Assembly (NCBI RefSeq): GCF_016793285.1
Contig: NZ_JAEUMO010000208.1
Coordinates: 1-34,683, forward strand
Source: Phenylobacterium sp.
GTDB taxonomy: Bacteria > Pseudomonadota > Alphaproteobacteria > Caulobacterales > Caulobacteraceae
DNA length: 34,683 nt
Direction of reading: 5' to 3'
Below the pieces are notes generated by a model. The model was not told the DNA's origin, ran no database searches, and was given only the letters and a program-made list of their open reading frames with translations. The translations under genes were made by a program, and so were the position numbers. This document shows, piece after piece, positions 19,659 to 28,672 of the stretch. Position 1 is the first letter of the stretch. The number at the start of each line of letters is the position of its first letter.

Positions 19659-20651
19659 CTAAAGGCGCAGAACGCAGGCGCCCCAGGTCAAGCCACCACC
19701 CATCGCCTCGAGCAGCAGCAATTGCCCGGGCCGGATGCGACCGTCCTTCACGCCCTCGTCCAGCGCAAGGGGAATCGACGCCGCCGAGGTGTTCGCGTGT
19801 TCGGCGACCGTGGAGATCACCTTGTTCTCGTCGATGCCCAGCCGGCGGGCCACGCCTTCCAGGATGCGCTGGTTGGCCTGGTGCGGGATGAACCAGTCGA
19901 CCTCGGGCACGGCGACCCCGGCGTCGGCGGCTGCGGCGGTCACCGCCTCGGAGATGTTCACTACGGCGTGGCGGAACACCTGGTTGCCCTGCATGCGCAG
20001 GTAACCGGTCTGGCGGTTGGTCGAGACGCCGCCGTCGACGTAGAGCAACTCCTGCTTGGTCCCGTCGGCGCGGAGCGCAAAGCCCAGCAGGCCGCGGTCG
20101 GCCGTGGTCCCCTCGCCTTCGCCCGGCTCGAGCACGACCGCGCCGGCCCCGTCGCCGAACAGAACGCAGGTCCCGCGGTCGGTCCAATCCATCAGCCGCG
20201 TCATGGTCTCGGCGCCGATGACGAGCGCGCACTTGCTGCGGTCGCGCGCCACGAAGCCGTCGGCGACCGACAGCGCATAGACGAATCCCGAACAGACCGC
20301 CTGGACGTCGAACGCGATCCCGACCGGGCATCCCAGCTTGCGCTGCACGATGGTGGCGGTGGCGGGGAAGGTCAGGTCGGGCGTCGTCGTGGCCACGACG
20401 ATCAGGTCCACGTCCTGCGGCGTGCGACCGGCGGCGGCCAGGGCGCGGCGGGCGGCCTCCACGGCGAGGTCGGACACCGGCGTGTCGTCGGCGGCCTGGC
20501 GGCGCTGGCGGATGCCGGTGCGCTCGCGGATCCACTCGTCGGACGTGTCGACGATCCTGGACAGCTCGTCGTTCGTGACAATGCGGTCGGGCAGGAATCC
20601 GCCGACCCCCGTCACCACGCTACGCAGGACACCAGGAGACTTGGGGGGCAA
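19659..20651 (-). CDS. fabH: 3-oxoacyl-ACP synthase III FabH
   Basis: A 330-aa ketoacyl-ACP synthase that condenses acetyl-CoA with malonyl-ACP to start fatty-acid synthesis. The triad is visible: catalytic Cys in AVCSGFVYAL, His in FIPHQANQRI, and Asn in AEHANTSAASIP. GDGAGAVVL and EAMGGGLTWG are further family marks. The start is a TTG at 20651, one base after the plsX stop, with GGAG about 11 nt upstream; a GTG farther in (VVTGVGG) is less likely. Operon with plsX upstream and ihfA, merR downstream. Confidence 0.97.
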   Translation of the reverse strand: MPPKSPGVLRSVVTGVGGFLPDRIVTNDELSRIVDTSDEWIRERTGIRQRRQAADDTPVSDLAVEAARRALAAAGRTPQDVDLIVVATTTPDLTFPATATIVQRKLGCPVGIAFDVQAVCSGFVYALSVADGFVARDRSKCALVIGAETMTRLMDWTDRGTCVLFGDGAGAVVLEPGEGEGTTADRGLLGFALRADGTKQELLYVDGGVSTNRQTGYLRMQGNQVFRHAVVNISEAVTAAAADAGVAVPEVDWFIPHQANQRILEGVARRLGIDENKVISTVAEHANTSAASIPLALDEGVKDGRIRPGQLLLLEAMGGGLTWGACVLRL

Positions 20652-20652
20652 T

Positions 20653-21708
20653 TCAGGCGGCTCCGTCCGCGGCTGCGGGACCCGCGTCGGCGAGCGCAGC
20701 GGGAAGCCGCCTCATATTCCGTTCGATCTCCGAGGCAAACCCGCTTTGCGCGACATCGGCCGCCGCGCGGATGGCCTTGGCGAAGTCGCGGACGTCGGCG
20801 CCGCCGTGGCACTTGAGCACGAGGCCGTTCAGCCCGAGCAGCGGGGCGGCCGGCGGCGGGCTCATCTTCTCGCGGAACCTGAGCAGCGACGGGCGCGCCA
20901 GCATCGCGCCCAGGGTCGTCAGCGCGCCTGAGCTCAGGGCGGCGCGAAGCTCGCCGTACATGAACCGCGCCGCGCCCTCCATGGCCTTCAGCGAGACGTT
21001 GCCGGTGAAGCCGTCGGTCACCACCACGTTCACCGCGCCGCCGGTGATGTCGTCGCCTTCGACGAAGCCCCTGTAGTCGAGGTCGATCTTGCCTTCGCGC
21101 AGGATGCGATTGGCCTCGCGAACCTCCTCGTGGCCCTTCATCTCCTCCGAACCGACGTTCAGCAGGCCGACGGTCGGACGCGCGACCCCGTGGGCCGCGC
21201 GGTGATAGGCCTCGCCCATGATCGCGAACTCGACCAGCCGCTCGGCGTCGCAGTCGACGTTGGCGCCGACGTCCAGGAAGGTGGTGACGCCCGTGGCGTG
21301 GGGAATCGAGGTGACCAGGGCCGGCCGGTCGAGGTCGGCGCTCATCCGCAGGATCAGCTTGGAGATCGCCATGAGAGCGCCGGTGTTGCCCGCCGACACG
21401 GCGGCGGCCGCCTGGCCTTCGCGGATCGCCTCGACGGCGTTCCACATGGACGAGCCCTTGCCGCGGCGCATGGCCTGGGCGGGCTTCTCGTCCATCGCGA
21501 TGACCTTGTCGGCGTGGCGGATCTCCACGCGATCCAGCGGCAGCTTTGCGCGCTGCGCCTCGGCGCGGACCGCGGCTTGGTCCCCGTGCAGGATCAGGCG
21601 CGCGTCTCCCGGCAGCCCCGGCAACGCCTGGGCGCACGCGGGAACAACCACGGACGGGCCGTGGTCGCCGCCCATGGCGTCGATGGAAATCACCAGAGGC
21701 TGGTTCAA
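20653..21708 (-). CDS. plsX: Phosphate acyltransferase PlsX
   Basis: A 351-aa enzyme that turns acyl-ACP into acyl-phosphate for PlsY, the first step of phosphatidate synthesis. Motifs are ISIDAMGGDHGP at the N-terminus, VSAGNTGALM, TTFLDVGANVDC, LLNVGSEEMKG, and DGFTGNVSLKAMEG. The frame begins with TTG 21708 (MNQPLVISIDAMGG); no ATG is near. It lies downstream of DUF177 with 64 bp between and directly before fabH. This placement, linking membrane-lipid and fatty-acid synthesis, is widespread. Confidence 0.97.
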   Translation of the reverse strand: MNQPLVISIDAMGGDHGPSVVVPACAQALPGLPGDARLILHGDQAAVRAEAQRAKLPLDRVEIRHADKVIAMDEKPAQAMRRGKGSSMWNAVEAIREGQAAAAVSAGNTGALMAISKLILRMSADLDRPALVTSIPHATGVTTFLDVGANVDCDAERLVEFAIMGEAYHRAAHGVARPTVGLLNVGSEEMKGHEEVREANRILREGKIDLDYRGFVEGDDITGGAVNVVVTDGFTGNVSLKAMEGAARFMYGELRAALSSGALTTLGAMLARPSLLRFREKMSPPPAAPLLGLNGLVLKCHGGADVRDFAKAIRAAADVAQSGFASEIERNMRRLPAALADAGPAAADGAA

Positions 21709-21772
21709 GTCGGCGCTTCGTCCCTCGGGCGCGGATTCGGGCGACCTTAGCCGTCCGGCGGCAGGCTGGGAA

Positions 21773-22288
21773 CTAACCCTTCGGTTCCCGGAGGTTCTTC
21801 AGCACCGCGAAGGGGGATGTCTCCTCTTCCGGCGGCCTGTAGTCGAACGTCGCGCCGGGCTTCCTCGGGAACGGGTCGATCTCCAGCGCCAGGTATTCCG
21901 TGGCCACGGCCGCCACGTCGATGGCGTCGCCGTCCAGGATGTCGGGCGCGTCGGGGGCATCGGGATCGAGTTCGGTGTCGCTGGCCTCGGGCGCGACGGC
22001 ATGCGGACTGCCGGCGGGCACGGCGCGCAGGTCGATCTCGCCTTCTAGCGGCTGCTCGAACGGATCGAGCGAAACTCCGCAGGTCTGCTCGACGACGGCG
22101 CGGAAGCGGCCGGTGACCTCGACGCCGTCGAGCCAGGGCTTCAGCGTCACCTCGGCCGTGAAGCTGGGCAGGCTCAGCAGTCCGAGCCGCCTGGCGAGCT
22201 CCGCGCGCTCCGCGTCGTCGGGCGCCAGCGTCAGGCGGACGGGGCCGCGGGCCAGTTCGTGCAGCTTGACCAGGCGCGTCCAGCTCAA
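21773..22288 (-). CDS. DUF177 (YceD-like) protein
   Basis: A 171-aa DUF177 protein. The pattern LHELARGPVRLTLAPDDAERAELARRLGLLSLPSFTAEV, followed by VEVTGRFRAVVEQTCGVSLDPFEQPLEGEIDL and the acidic middle (DTELDPDAPDAPDILDGDAIDVAAV), ends in EIDPFPRKPGA-like sequence, typical of the family. E. coli YceD is linked to 23S rRNA accumulation in neighbouring-gene studies, but the biochemical role is unsettled. I chose TTG 22288, which overlaps the previous gene's stop (TTGA) and matches homologues that start with SWTR; a GTG at 22300 is also possible. It is coupled to the bc1 chaperone gene. Confidence 0.88.
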   Translation of the reverse strand: MSWTRLVKLHELARGPVRLTLAPDDAERAELARRLGLLSLPSFTAEVTLKPWLDGVEVTGRFRAVVEQTCGVSLDPFEQPLEGEIDLRAVPAGSPHAVAPEASDTELDPDAPDAPDILDGDAIDVAAVATEYLALEIDPFPRKPGATFDYRPPEEETSPFAVLKNLREPKG

Positions 22289-22812
22289 GGCGCGCCCCAC
22301 GCGATGTCGCCCGCGAGGAAACCCTCGACCGGCTGGCCGGCGAGGACGGCGCGCTGGGCGATCACATAGTCCGCGAGCGGCGCCACGCGCGCGTCTGCCG
22401 CGCCGGCGTAGACGGTGCGCGCCAGCAACGCCTCCAGCTCGGTCCGGTCGGGCAGCGTCGCCAGCGCCTTCTCGAACGAGGTCACGCGGCCGAAGAACGC
22501 CTCGCCCAGCTTGCGCATCCGCTTGCCGACGGAGAGATCGCCGACGCCCATCTCGCGCAGCGAGTTGTCCAGCGCGCTGACGTAGGTGTCGAAGAGCGCC
22601 TGCGCCGTCTCGGCCGCCTGCGGCCCCTCCCCCTTCAGTCGCGCCAGCACCAGGTAGACGTGGAAGCTGTAGACTTCGAACCGGCCTTCGGGCGTGTCCG
22701 GCGCGCCGAGCGTCGCGTAGAGGGCCGGACTGCGGGCCTGCGCCACCGTGCGCGCGTAGAGCGCGCGGCCCGCCTGCGCGGCGGGTCTCGGCTTGAACAG
22801 GCGCTTCAGCAT
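22285..22812 (-). CDS. Ubiquinol-cytochrome c reductase assembly chaperone
   Basis: A 175-aa all-helical protein of the ubiquinol-cytochrome c chaperone (CBP3/UQCC1) family, which helps cytochrome b insertion in the bc1 complex. Landmarks are RALYARTVAQARSPALYATLGAPDTPEGRFEVYSFHVYLVLARLK and DNSLREMGVGDLSVGKRMRKLGEAFFGR. The latter is the most conserved block of the family. It starts at ATG 22812 and its stop overlaps the DUF177 start. It is divergent from the BamE-like gene. Alphaproteobacterial versions are the bacterial relatives of the mitochondrial chaperone. Confidence 0.92.
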   Translation of the reverse strand: MLKRLFKPRPAAQAGRALYARTVAQARSPALYATLGAPDTPEGRFEVYSFHVYLVLARLKGEGPQAAETAQALFDTYVSALDNSLREMGVGDLSVGKRMRKLGEAFFGRVTSFEKALATLPDRTELEALLARTVYAGAADARVAPLADYVIAQRAVLAGQPVEGFLAGDIAWGAP

Positions 22813-22923
22813 CGCGGGCCTCGATTTCGCCCCGAACCTGGGGCTAAAGGCGGCATTGAACTAAGGGGCGGGCGGCGATAGGTCAAAGCCTCTTGCCGGC
22901 ACCGGCCACAGAAACGAGTCCGA

Positions 22924-23418
22924 ATGTCCCGTCCCGCCGTTCTCGCCGCCCTCGCCGCCGTCACCCTGGCGGCCGCCGGGCTGAGCGCCTGCTCGCCGAT
23001 CACCAGCTATTCGGGCTTCCAGGCGATCGACTCCGATCCGAAGGACGTGAAGATCGGCACGGACACGAAGTCGACGGTGCGCGCCAAGCTGGGGTCGCCG
23101 TCGGTGCAGTCGACGTTCGATCCCAATGTCTGGTTCTACGTGAACCAGATCAAGGAACGCGTGGCCTTCCGCCGGCCCAAGGTCACGGCCCGCAACGTGA
23201 CCGCCATCGCGTTCAACAAGGACAGCGAACTCGTCGAGACGGTGAACGTCTACACGCTGAAGGACGGCAAGGTGATCGCCTACAATGCCCGCGAGACGCC
23301 GACGCGCGGCCGCGAGATGACGATCCTCGAGCAGCTCCTGGGCAGCGTGGGCCGCGGCGGCCTGCTCCCGCAGGACGACGAGGGCGTGCCCGGATCGCGT
23401 CCAGGGGATCGACGGTAG
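22924..23418 (+). CDS. bamE: Outer-membrane assembly lipoprotein BamE (SmpA/OmlA)
   Basis: A 164-aa lipoprotein of the BAM complex, which inserts beta-barrels into the outer membrane. The signal ends in the lipobox L-S-A-C with Cys23. The SmpA/OmlA domain reads KIGTDTKSTVRAKLGSPSVQSTFDPNVWFYVNQIKERVAFRRPKV, with the G-x-x-x-x-x-V-x-x-x-LG-x-P and W-x-Y signatures, and LVETVNVYTLKDGKVI toward the end. It has a disordered Gly/Pro/Arg tail. It is divergent from the bc1 chaperone and ends before a strong terminator. Confidence 0.93.
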   Translation: MSRPAVLAALAAVTLAAAGLSACSPITSYSGFQAIDSDPKDVKIGTDTKSTVRAKLGSPSVQSTFDPNVWFYVNQIKERVAFRRPKVTARNVTAIAFNKDSELVETVNVYTLKDGKVIAYNARETPTRGREMTILEQLLGSVGRGGLLPQDDEGVPGSRPGDRR

Positions 23419-23450
23419 CTTCCCTCCCCCGAAGGGGCGGGAAAGAAGAA

Positions 23451-23482
23451 GGCCCCGGAGATCGCTCTCCGGGGCCTCTTTT
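23451..23482. terminator. Bidirectional terminator between bamE and hppA
   Basis: GGCCCCGGAGA (23451-23461) pairs with TCTCCGGGGCC (23466-23476) around TCGC. On the plus strand TCTTTTCG follows; on the minus strand TTCTTCTTTCC follows. It lies 33 nt after bamE and 30 nt after hppA on the opposite strand, so it can end both. A near-identical hairpin sequence recurs after hemA at 34444-34473. Confidence 0.9.
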
Positions 23483-23505
23483 CGTTCCGCCGATGGCGGT
23501 GGGGC

Positions 23506-25650
23506 TCAGCCCACCGCGCCGTGCGCCAGGATCGCCAGCAGCAGCAGAGCCACGATGTTGGTGATCTTGATCATCGGGTTCACGGCGGGGCCCGCCGTGT
23601 CCTTGTAGGGGTCGCCGACGGTGTCGCCGGTCACGGCGGCCTTGTGCGCCTCCGAGCCCTTGCCGCCATGGTGACCTTCTTCGATCAGCTTCTTGGCGTT
23701 GTCCCACGCGCCGCCGCCCGAGGTCATCGAGATGGCGACGAACAGGCCGGTGACGATCACGCCCATCAGCATGGCGCCGAGGGCCGCGAAGCCGTTCACC
23801 TTGCCCGCGATGGCGTTGATCACGAAGAACAGCACGATCGGCGAGGCGACCGGCAGCAGCGACGGGACGATCATCTCCCGGATGGCGGCCGTCGTCAGGA
23901 TGCCGACGGCCTTGCCGTATTCCGGCTTCACCTCGCCCGTCATGATGCCGGGGTTCTCACGGAACTGACGGCGGACTTCCTCCACCACCGATTCCGCGGC
24001 CCGGCCCACGGCGGTCATCGACATGCCGCCGAACAGGAAGGGCAGCAGCCCCCCGAACAGCAGGCCGACCACCACGTAGGGGTTGGAGAGGTCGAAGGCG
24101 ACCGCGCCGAGGTCCGCGAAGAACGAGCCCGGCTCGGCGTTGGCCGAGAAGAACTTCAGGTCCTCGGTGTAGGCGGCGAAGAGCACCAAGGCGCCCAGGC
24201 CGGCCGAACCGATGGCGTAGCCCTTGGTCACGGCCTTGGTGGTGTTGCCCACGGCGTCCAGCGCGTCGGTGGTGACGCGCACTTCCGGGGGCAGGCCCGC
24301 CATTTCGGCGATGCCGCCGGCGTTGTCCGTCACCGGGCCGAAGGCGTCGAGGGCGACGATGAAGCCCGCCAGCGAGAGCATCGCGGTCACCGCGATGGCG
24401 ATGCCGAAGAGGCCCGCCAGGCTGTAGGTGACGATGATGCCGGCGATGATCACCAGCGCCGGCGCCGCGGTGGATTCCAGGCTCATGGCGAGGCCCTGGA
24501 TCACGTTGGTGCCGTGGCCCGAGACCGAGGCCTTGGCCACCGACTTCACCGGCCGGAAGCCCGTGCCGGTGTAGTACTCGGTGATCACCACGATCAGCGC
24601 CGTGACCACGAGGCCGACGAGGCCGCAGTAGAACAGCTCGTTCGCGCCGAAGGTCTTCTCGGCGATCGTGCCGGCCGCGACGGTGACGTCGGCGGTGACC
24701 AGGGTGTTCACGACCCACCAGATGGCGGGGATCGAGAGCACGCCGGTGACGATCAGGCCCTGGTAGAGCGCGCCCATGATGTTGTTGGACTTGCCCAGGC
24801 GGACGCCGAAGGTGCCGAGGATCGAGGTGAAGATGCAGACGCCGCAGATGCCGAGCGGCAGCAGCATCATGGCCGACACCGTATCGGGCGAACCGCGGAA
24901 GAAGATCGCCGCCAGGACCATCGTGGCGACCGTGGTCACCGCGTAGGTCTCGAACAGGTCGGCGGCCATGCCGGCGCAGTCGCCGACGTTGTCGCCCACG
25001 TTGTCGGCGATGGTGGCCGCATTGCGCGGGTCATCTTCCGGGATGCCGGCTTCCACCTTGCCCACCATGTCGCCGCCCACGTCGGCGCCCTTGGTGAAGA
25101 TGCCGCCGCCGAGACGCGCGAAGATGGAGATCAGCGAGGCGCCGAAGCCCAGGGCCACAAGGCTGTCGACGACCTCGCGGCTGGTGTTCTCCAGGCCGAG
25201 CACGCCGGTCAGCACGTAGTAGTAGCCGGCGACGCCCAGCAGGGCGAAGCCCGCCACCAGCATGCCGGTGATGGCGCCCGAGCGGAACGCCAGCGACAGG
25301 CCTTTGGCCAAGCCTTCCGACGCGGCCTGCGCCGTGCGGACGTTGGCGCGGACCGAGATCAGCATGCCGGCGAAGCCCGCCAGGCCCGACAGCACCGCGC
25401 CGATGGCGAAGCCCACGGCCGGCAGCGCGCCCAGGAGGAAGAAGCCGGCGATGAGGATGACCACACCCACGATCGCGATGGCGGTATACTGCTTCTGGAG
25501 GTAGGCCTGCGCCCCCTCCTGGATAGCGGCGGCGATCTCCTGCATCCGGGCGTTGCCCGGAGAGGAGCGCAACAGCGACATCGTCTGGAGCACGCCGTAC
25601 AGCACGGCGGCCACCCCAGCGACGATCGCCAGCGTCAGCATCAAACTCAT
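23506..25650 (-). CDS. hppA: H+-translocating membrane pyrophosphatase (K+-independent)
   Basis: A 714-aa integral membrane enzyme with about 16 helices that couples hydrolysis of pyrophosphate to proton pumping. The substrate site includes [40 protein letters not shown] and [17 protein letters not shown]. The sequence [10 protein letters not shown] has Lys at the position that is Ala in the K+-dependent class, so the enzyme is K+-independent. I chose ATG 25650 ([12 protein letters not shown]); the open frame extends to 25746 without homology. An AAAGGGG lies about 10 nt upstream. It stands alone on its strand. It would serve energy saving in slow growth or starvation, a common role in this group. 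Confidence 0.97.
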   Translation of the reverse strand: MSLMLTLAIVAGVAAVLYGVLQTMSLLRSSPGNARMQEIAAAIQEGAQAYLQKQYTAIAIVGVVILIAGFFLLGALPAVGFAIGAVLSGLAGFAGMLISVRANVRTAQAASEGLAKGLSLAFRSGAITGMLVAGFALLGVAGYYYVLTGVLGLENTSREVVDSLVALGFGASLISIFARLGGGIFTKGADVGGDMVGKVEAGIPEDDPRNAATIADNVGDNVGDCAGMAADLFETYAVTTVATMVLAAIFFRGSPDTVSAMMLLPLGICGVCIFTSILGTFGVRLGKSNNIMGALYQGLIVTGVLSIPAIWWVVNTLVTADVTVAAGTIAEKTFGANELFYCGLVGLVVTALIVVITEYYTGTGFRPVKSVAKASVSGHGTNVIQGLAMSLESTAAPALVIIAGIIVTYSLAGLFGIAIAVTAMLSLAGFIVALDAFGPVTDNAGGIAEMAGLPPEVRVTTDALDAVGNTTKAVTKGYAIGSAGLGALVLFAAYTEDLKFFSANAEPGSFFADLGAVAFDLSNPYVVVGLLFGGLLPFLFGGMSMTAVGRAAESVVEEVRRQFRENPGIMTGEVKPEYGKAVGILTTAAIREMIVPSLLPVASPIVLFFVINAIAGKVNGFAALGAMLMGVIVTGLFVAISMTSGGGAWDNAKKLIEEGHHGGKGSEAHKAAVTGDTVGDPYKDTAGPAVNPMIKITNIVALLLLAILAHGAVG

Positions 25651-25840
25651 TTGTAGCGAACCCCTTTGCGCCTCGGCGAGGGGACCCGGATCGCCGCCCG
25701 TCACCGACGGCCTCGCCCGAAAAGTCCCGTCCCAGTGTTTCCCCAACCACGAGGGGCGCGTGGATCGCGACCCTCGGAAGACGGCGGAAACTACTCAAGT
25801 TTGCGGGAGACGCGCAACCGGGGCCGCAGGGGAAGGGGTC

Positions 25841-26290
25841 TCAGGCGCGTGGCGCGGTCATGCGGCGGCGGGGCGCCTGGGAGGTCACCACGATGTTCCG
25901 GATGCGCCCCGGCCCCGCGATCGCGTTCGCGTCGCGGGTCAGGGCGGCGGTCAGCTTCGGCACGTCGACCTTCGAAAGGTCGCTCGGATGGTTGAACGGC
26001 GTGCGGTGGCCCTCGCGGACCAGGGCGTCGCGGAAGAAGGGCTCCTTCTCGCGCAACTGCGCAGCGTTTGCGGCGCTCGTGAGGTTGATGCGCACGTAGA
26101 CGAAGACGTAGTTCACCAGCCGGCCGTTCGAGACGATGGGGAGGCCGACGGGCTGCAGGTCGACGTACTGGCCCACGTCGCCCTTCCCGTCCTTGCCGCC
26201 TTCCTTCTTCTCGCCGCCCTTTTCGGACGCGACGGCGGGCGACGCGGCGAGCGCGATCAAGGCGGCGGCGAGAGCGAAACGGCGCAACAT
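25841..26290 (-). CDS. Secreted hypothetical protein with a FliL-like region
   Basis: A 149-aa protein with a clear signal peptide (FALAAALIALAASPAVAS), then a Lys/Glu/Gly-rich linker. The remaining domain has YVDLQPVGLPIVSNGRLVNYVFVYVRINL followed by EPFFRDALVREGHRTPF and PKLTAALTRDANAIAGPG, ending in a basic RRRMTAPRA. The strand-helix pattern and the 'LVNYVFVYVRINL...FFRDALV' block recall FliL/stomatin-type flagellar proteins, but without the membrane anchor, so I do not name it so. It lies between hppA and the protease, opposite the latter. Likely periplasmic. Function unknown. Confidence 0.78.
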   Translation of the reverse strand: MLRRFALAAALIALAASPAVASEKGGEKKEGGKDGKGDVGQYVDLQPVGLPIVSNGRLVNYVFVYVRINLTSAANAAQLREKEPFFRDALVREGHRTPFNHPSDLSKVDVPKLTAALTRDANAIAGPGRIRNIVVTSQAPRRRMTAPRA

Positions 26291-26415
26291 GGCGCGAGCT
26301 TCGGCGGAATCCCTTTCCGAAACGTAGCCGTCGCCCGCCGCTGGTCGCAGGCGAATGGCGACGCTTGCGGAACGGTGATATCTTCCCTGCGAGAACCTGT
26401 GGGAGGAGGACGGAG

Positions 26416-27357
26416 ATGACTCCGACCCGTCGCATCGCGGCCCTGGGACTTGCCGCCGCCGGCGTCGCCCTGCCCGCCGGTCGGGCCCTGGCGCAGCAAC
26501 GCGCGCCGCTCGAGCTCCCCGACGAAGACGCGCCGGACACCGAACTCGCCACGCGGGAGAGCCGCAACGAGCACATGCTGGCCCCGGTGAGCATCAACGG
26601 CCAGGGTCCGTTCAACTTCCTGCTCGATACCGGCGCGAACATCAGTTGCGTCTCGAACCGCCTGATGCAGCGGCTGTCGCTGACGTCCGGCGAATCGGCG
26701 CCCGTCCATACGGTCGTCGGCGTGCGGCAGCGGCCGATCGTGACGCTGGACCACCTCCAGGTCGGGCCGCGCAACCGCCGGAACGTGCGCGCGCCGGCGC
26801 TGCCCATCAAGGGACCCGAGGTCGACGGCGTGCTGGGCGTCGACTGGCTGAAGGGCCAGCGGCTGGTGCTCGACTTCAAGGGCCAGACGCTCGAGATCAC
26901 CAGGTCGCGCCAGGACGAGAGCAAGCCGGGCAAGGTGGTCGTGGTGCCGGCCCGGCGACGCAAGGGCCAGCTCACCATCGTCGACGCGGACCTGTCAGGC
27001 CGGCGGATCAGCGCCATCATCGACTCCGGCGCGCAGGGCACGCTCTGCAACGGCAGGCTTCGCGACCTCGTGCGCGCCAGCGAGCGCCGCGCCGGCCGCG
27101 ACGAGGCCCCACGGTGGGTGCAGATGGAGACCCTGGCCGGCGAGCAGTTCACCGGCGAGAGCGTGTTCCTGCCCTTCCTGCGGCTGGGCGGCCTGCATCT
27201 CGGCAACGTGCAGGTGACCTACGCCGACATGCACGTGTTCGACATCTGGGACCTGAAGGACAGCCCGGCGCTGGTCATCGGGATGGACCTGCTTCAGCAG
27301 TTCGAGCAGGTGGCGCTCGACTTCGGCAGGTCGCAGGTGCGGTTCGACTTCACCTAG
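26416..27357 (+). CDS. Exported retropepsin-like aspartyl protease (two-lobed)
   Basis: A 313-aa exported aspartyl protease. The signal peptide (IAALGLAAAGVALPAGRALA) has RR near its start. Two retropepsin-type lobes are visible, each with a catalytic motif: FNFLLDTGANISC with Asp71 and ISAIIDSGAQGTLC with Asp203, plus hydrophobic-Gly partners VDGVLGVDWL and ALVIGMDLLQQF. A two-lobed arrangement in one chain resembles a pepsin made from retropepsin halves. Caulobacter has a periplasmic aspartyl protease, PerP, that processes a polarity factor; family membership is possible but not shown. GGAGGAGGACGGAG directly before ATG 26416 is a strong ribosome site. It converges with the sulfatase gene, 4 nt between stops. 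Confidence 0.88.
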   Translation: MTPTRRIAALGLAAAGVALPAGRALAQQRAPLELPDEDAPDTELATRESRNEHMLAPVSINGQGPFNFLLDTGANISCVSNRLMQRLSLTSGESAPVHTVVGVRQRPIVTLDHLQVGPRNRRNVRAPALPIKGPEVDGVLGVDWLKGQRLVLDFKGQTLEITRSRQDESKPGKVVVVPARRRKGQLTIVDADLSGRRISAIIDSGAQGTLCNGRLRDLVRASERRAGRDEAPRWVQMETLAGEQFTGESVFLPFLRLGGLHLGNVQVTYADMHVFDIWDLKDSPALVIGMDLLQQFEQVALDFGRSQVRFDFT

Positions 27358-27361
27358 CGAA

Positions 27362-28636
27362 CTAGTCGGGGTGATCGGCGGCGCTCGCGGGGGCCTGGTG
27401 CGGCGGGAACGCAGCGGCCATCGGCTCGTATCTGGCCCGCGCCCGCGCCAGGCGCTCGCGCATGTCGGCCAGGGCCTCGGGATTGAGGCGCGCGACGCTG
27501 TAGGTCTCGCCGGGGTCGGCCTGCATGTCGAAGAGCAGGGGCAGCGCGTCGAGCGGCGCGTCGTAGGTCCGGTAGTACGAGCGCGCCACCAGCTTCCAGC
27601 GCTCGGTGCGCAGGCCCGCGACGTGGTTGTTGTTGAAGAGCAGGATCTCCTCGTGCGCCGGCCCCTCCCCGCCCGTGAGCTGGTCCGAGACGTCCAGCCC
27701 GTCCAGTTCCAATCCGGCAGGCGCCTGCAGCCCCGCCAGGCTCAGCAGCGTCGGCAGGATGTCCAGGTTGCTCGAGAGCCCGCCCGCGACGGTCCCGGCC
27801 GGGATCCGGCTCGGCAGCCGCGCGACGAACGGCACGCGGAACGCGCCGTCCCAGGCGCCGCCGCCCTTCCGGTCGCGGAACGGACCCGACGAGCCCTCGA
27901 ACCACGGGCCGTTGTCCGACGTGAAGGCGACCATGGTGTCGTCGTCGAGGCCCAGGGCCTTCAGTTTCGCCAGCAGCCGTCCGATGTTGAGGTCGATTTC
28001 CTCGACCACGTCGCCGTAGGCGCCGCCTGCCGAGTCGGTCGGGTCGTCGGGGTTCGGGACCAGCGGGATATGCGGCGCCATCAGCGCCAGCAGGATGAAG
28101 AACGGCCGGTCGCGGCTGGCCTCGGCGAAGGCCATCGCCTGCTCGAAGAACTGTTGCGTCAGCTTCGCCATGTCGACGCGACCGTCATGGGGCGTCAGCG
28201 TGTCGCCGTCGGCCTCGTAGACCTGCAGCGGCCGCATGTCGTGGCTGTAGGGCACGCCATAGAAGCGGTCGAAGCCGTAATTGGTCGGCGGGAAGTGCGG
28301 CGCGACGTGGCCCAGGTGCCACTTGCCGAACAGGGCGGTGGCGTAGTCCGGCTTCAGGGCCCGGGGGATCGTCACCTCCGCCAGCGGCAGGCCCTTGGTG
28401 TCGTCGGGTTGCAGCACCTCGTGCGCCAGGCCCGAGCGGATGGCGTAGCGGCCAGTCAGCAGGCCGGCGCGGCTCGGCGTGCAGACGTTGGCCGACGCGT
28501 AGAAGTCGGTGAAGCGGGCGCCCTCCGCCGCGAGACGGTCGATGTTGGGCGTGCGGATATGGGTCGAACCGTTGCAGCCGACGTCGCCGTACCCGAGGTC
28601 GTCGGCGAGGATCACGATGAAGTTGGGCTTGCGCAT
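27362..28636 (-). CDS. Sulfatase (arylsulfatase family, type I)
   Basis: A 424-aa sulfatase. The metal-binding ILADDLGYGDVG (Asp12/Asp13) and the modification motif C-T-P-S-R with Cys52, to be converted to formylglycine, are both intact, and further KWHLGHVAPHFPP and SDNGPWFEG match the family. No signal peptide is visible: the protein starts MRKPNFIVILADDLG, so it would stay in the cytoplasm unless the true start is elsewhere. It is 36 bp downstream of thiL on the same strand with GGTGGGGGG directly before its ATG, so it can be read as the tail of the rib-nusB-thiL unit. No formylglycine-generating enzyme is in the window. Substrate unknown; phosphonate-monoester hydrolase or related activity is not excluded. 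Confidence 0.93.
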   Translation of the reverse strand: MRKPNFIVILADDLGYGDVGCNGSTHIRTPNIDRLAAEGARFTDFYASANVCTPSRAGLLTGRYAIRSGLAHEVLQPDDTKGLPLAEVTIPRALKPDYATALFGKWHLGHVAPHFPPTNYGFDRFYGVPYSHDMRPLQVYEADGDTLTPHDGRVDMAKLTQQFFEQAMAFAEASRDRPFFILLALMAPHIPLVPNPDDPTDSAGGAYGDVVEEIDLNIGRLLAKLKALGLDDDTMVAFTSDNGPWFEGSSGPFRDRKGGGAWDGAFRVPFVARLPSRIPAGTVAGGLSSNLDILPTLLSLAGLQAPAGLELDGLDVSDQLTGGEGPAHEEILLFNNNHVAGLRTERWKLVARSYYRTYDAPLDALPLLFDMQADPGETYSVARLNPEALADMRERLARARARYEPMAAAFPPHQAPASAADHPD

Positions 28637-28672
28637 CCCCCCACCCTAGCGGGCGGCGGCGCTTCGCCAAGC

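Noticed and set aside
23521..25656. Long plus-strand frame opposite hppA (about 711 aa)
   Set aside because: Mirror of the hppA codons; His/Asp/Gly/Arg-rich with no family features, while hppA is complete and certain.
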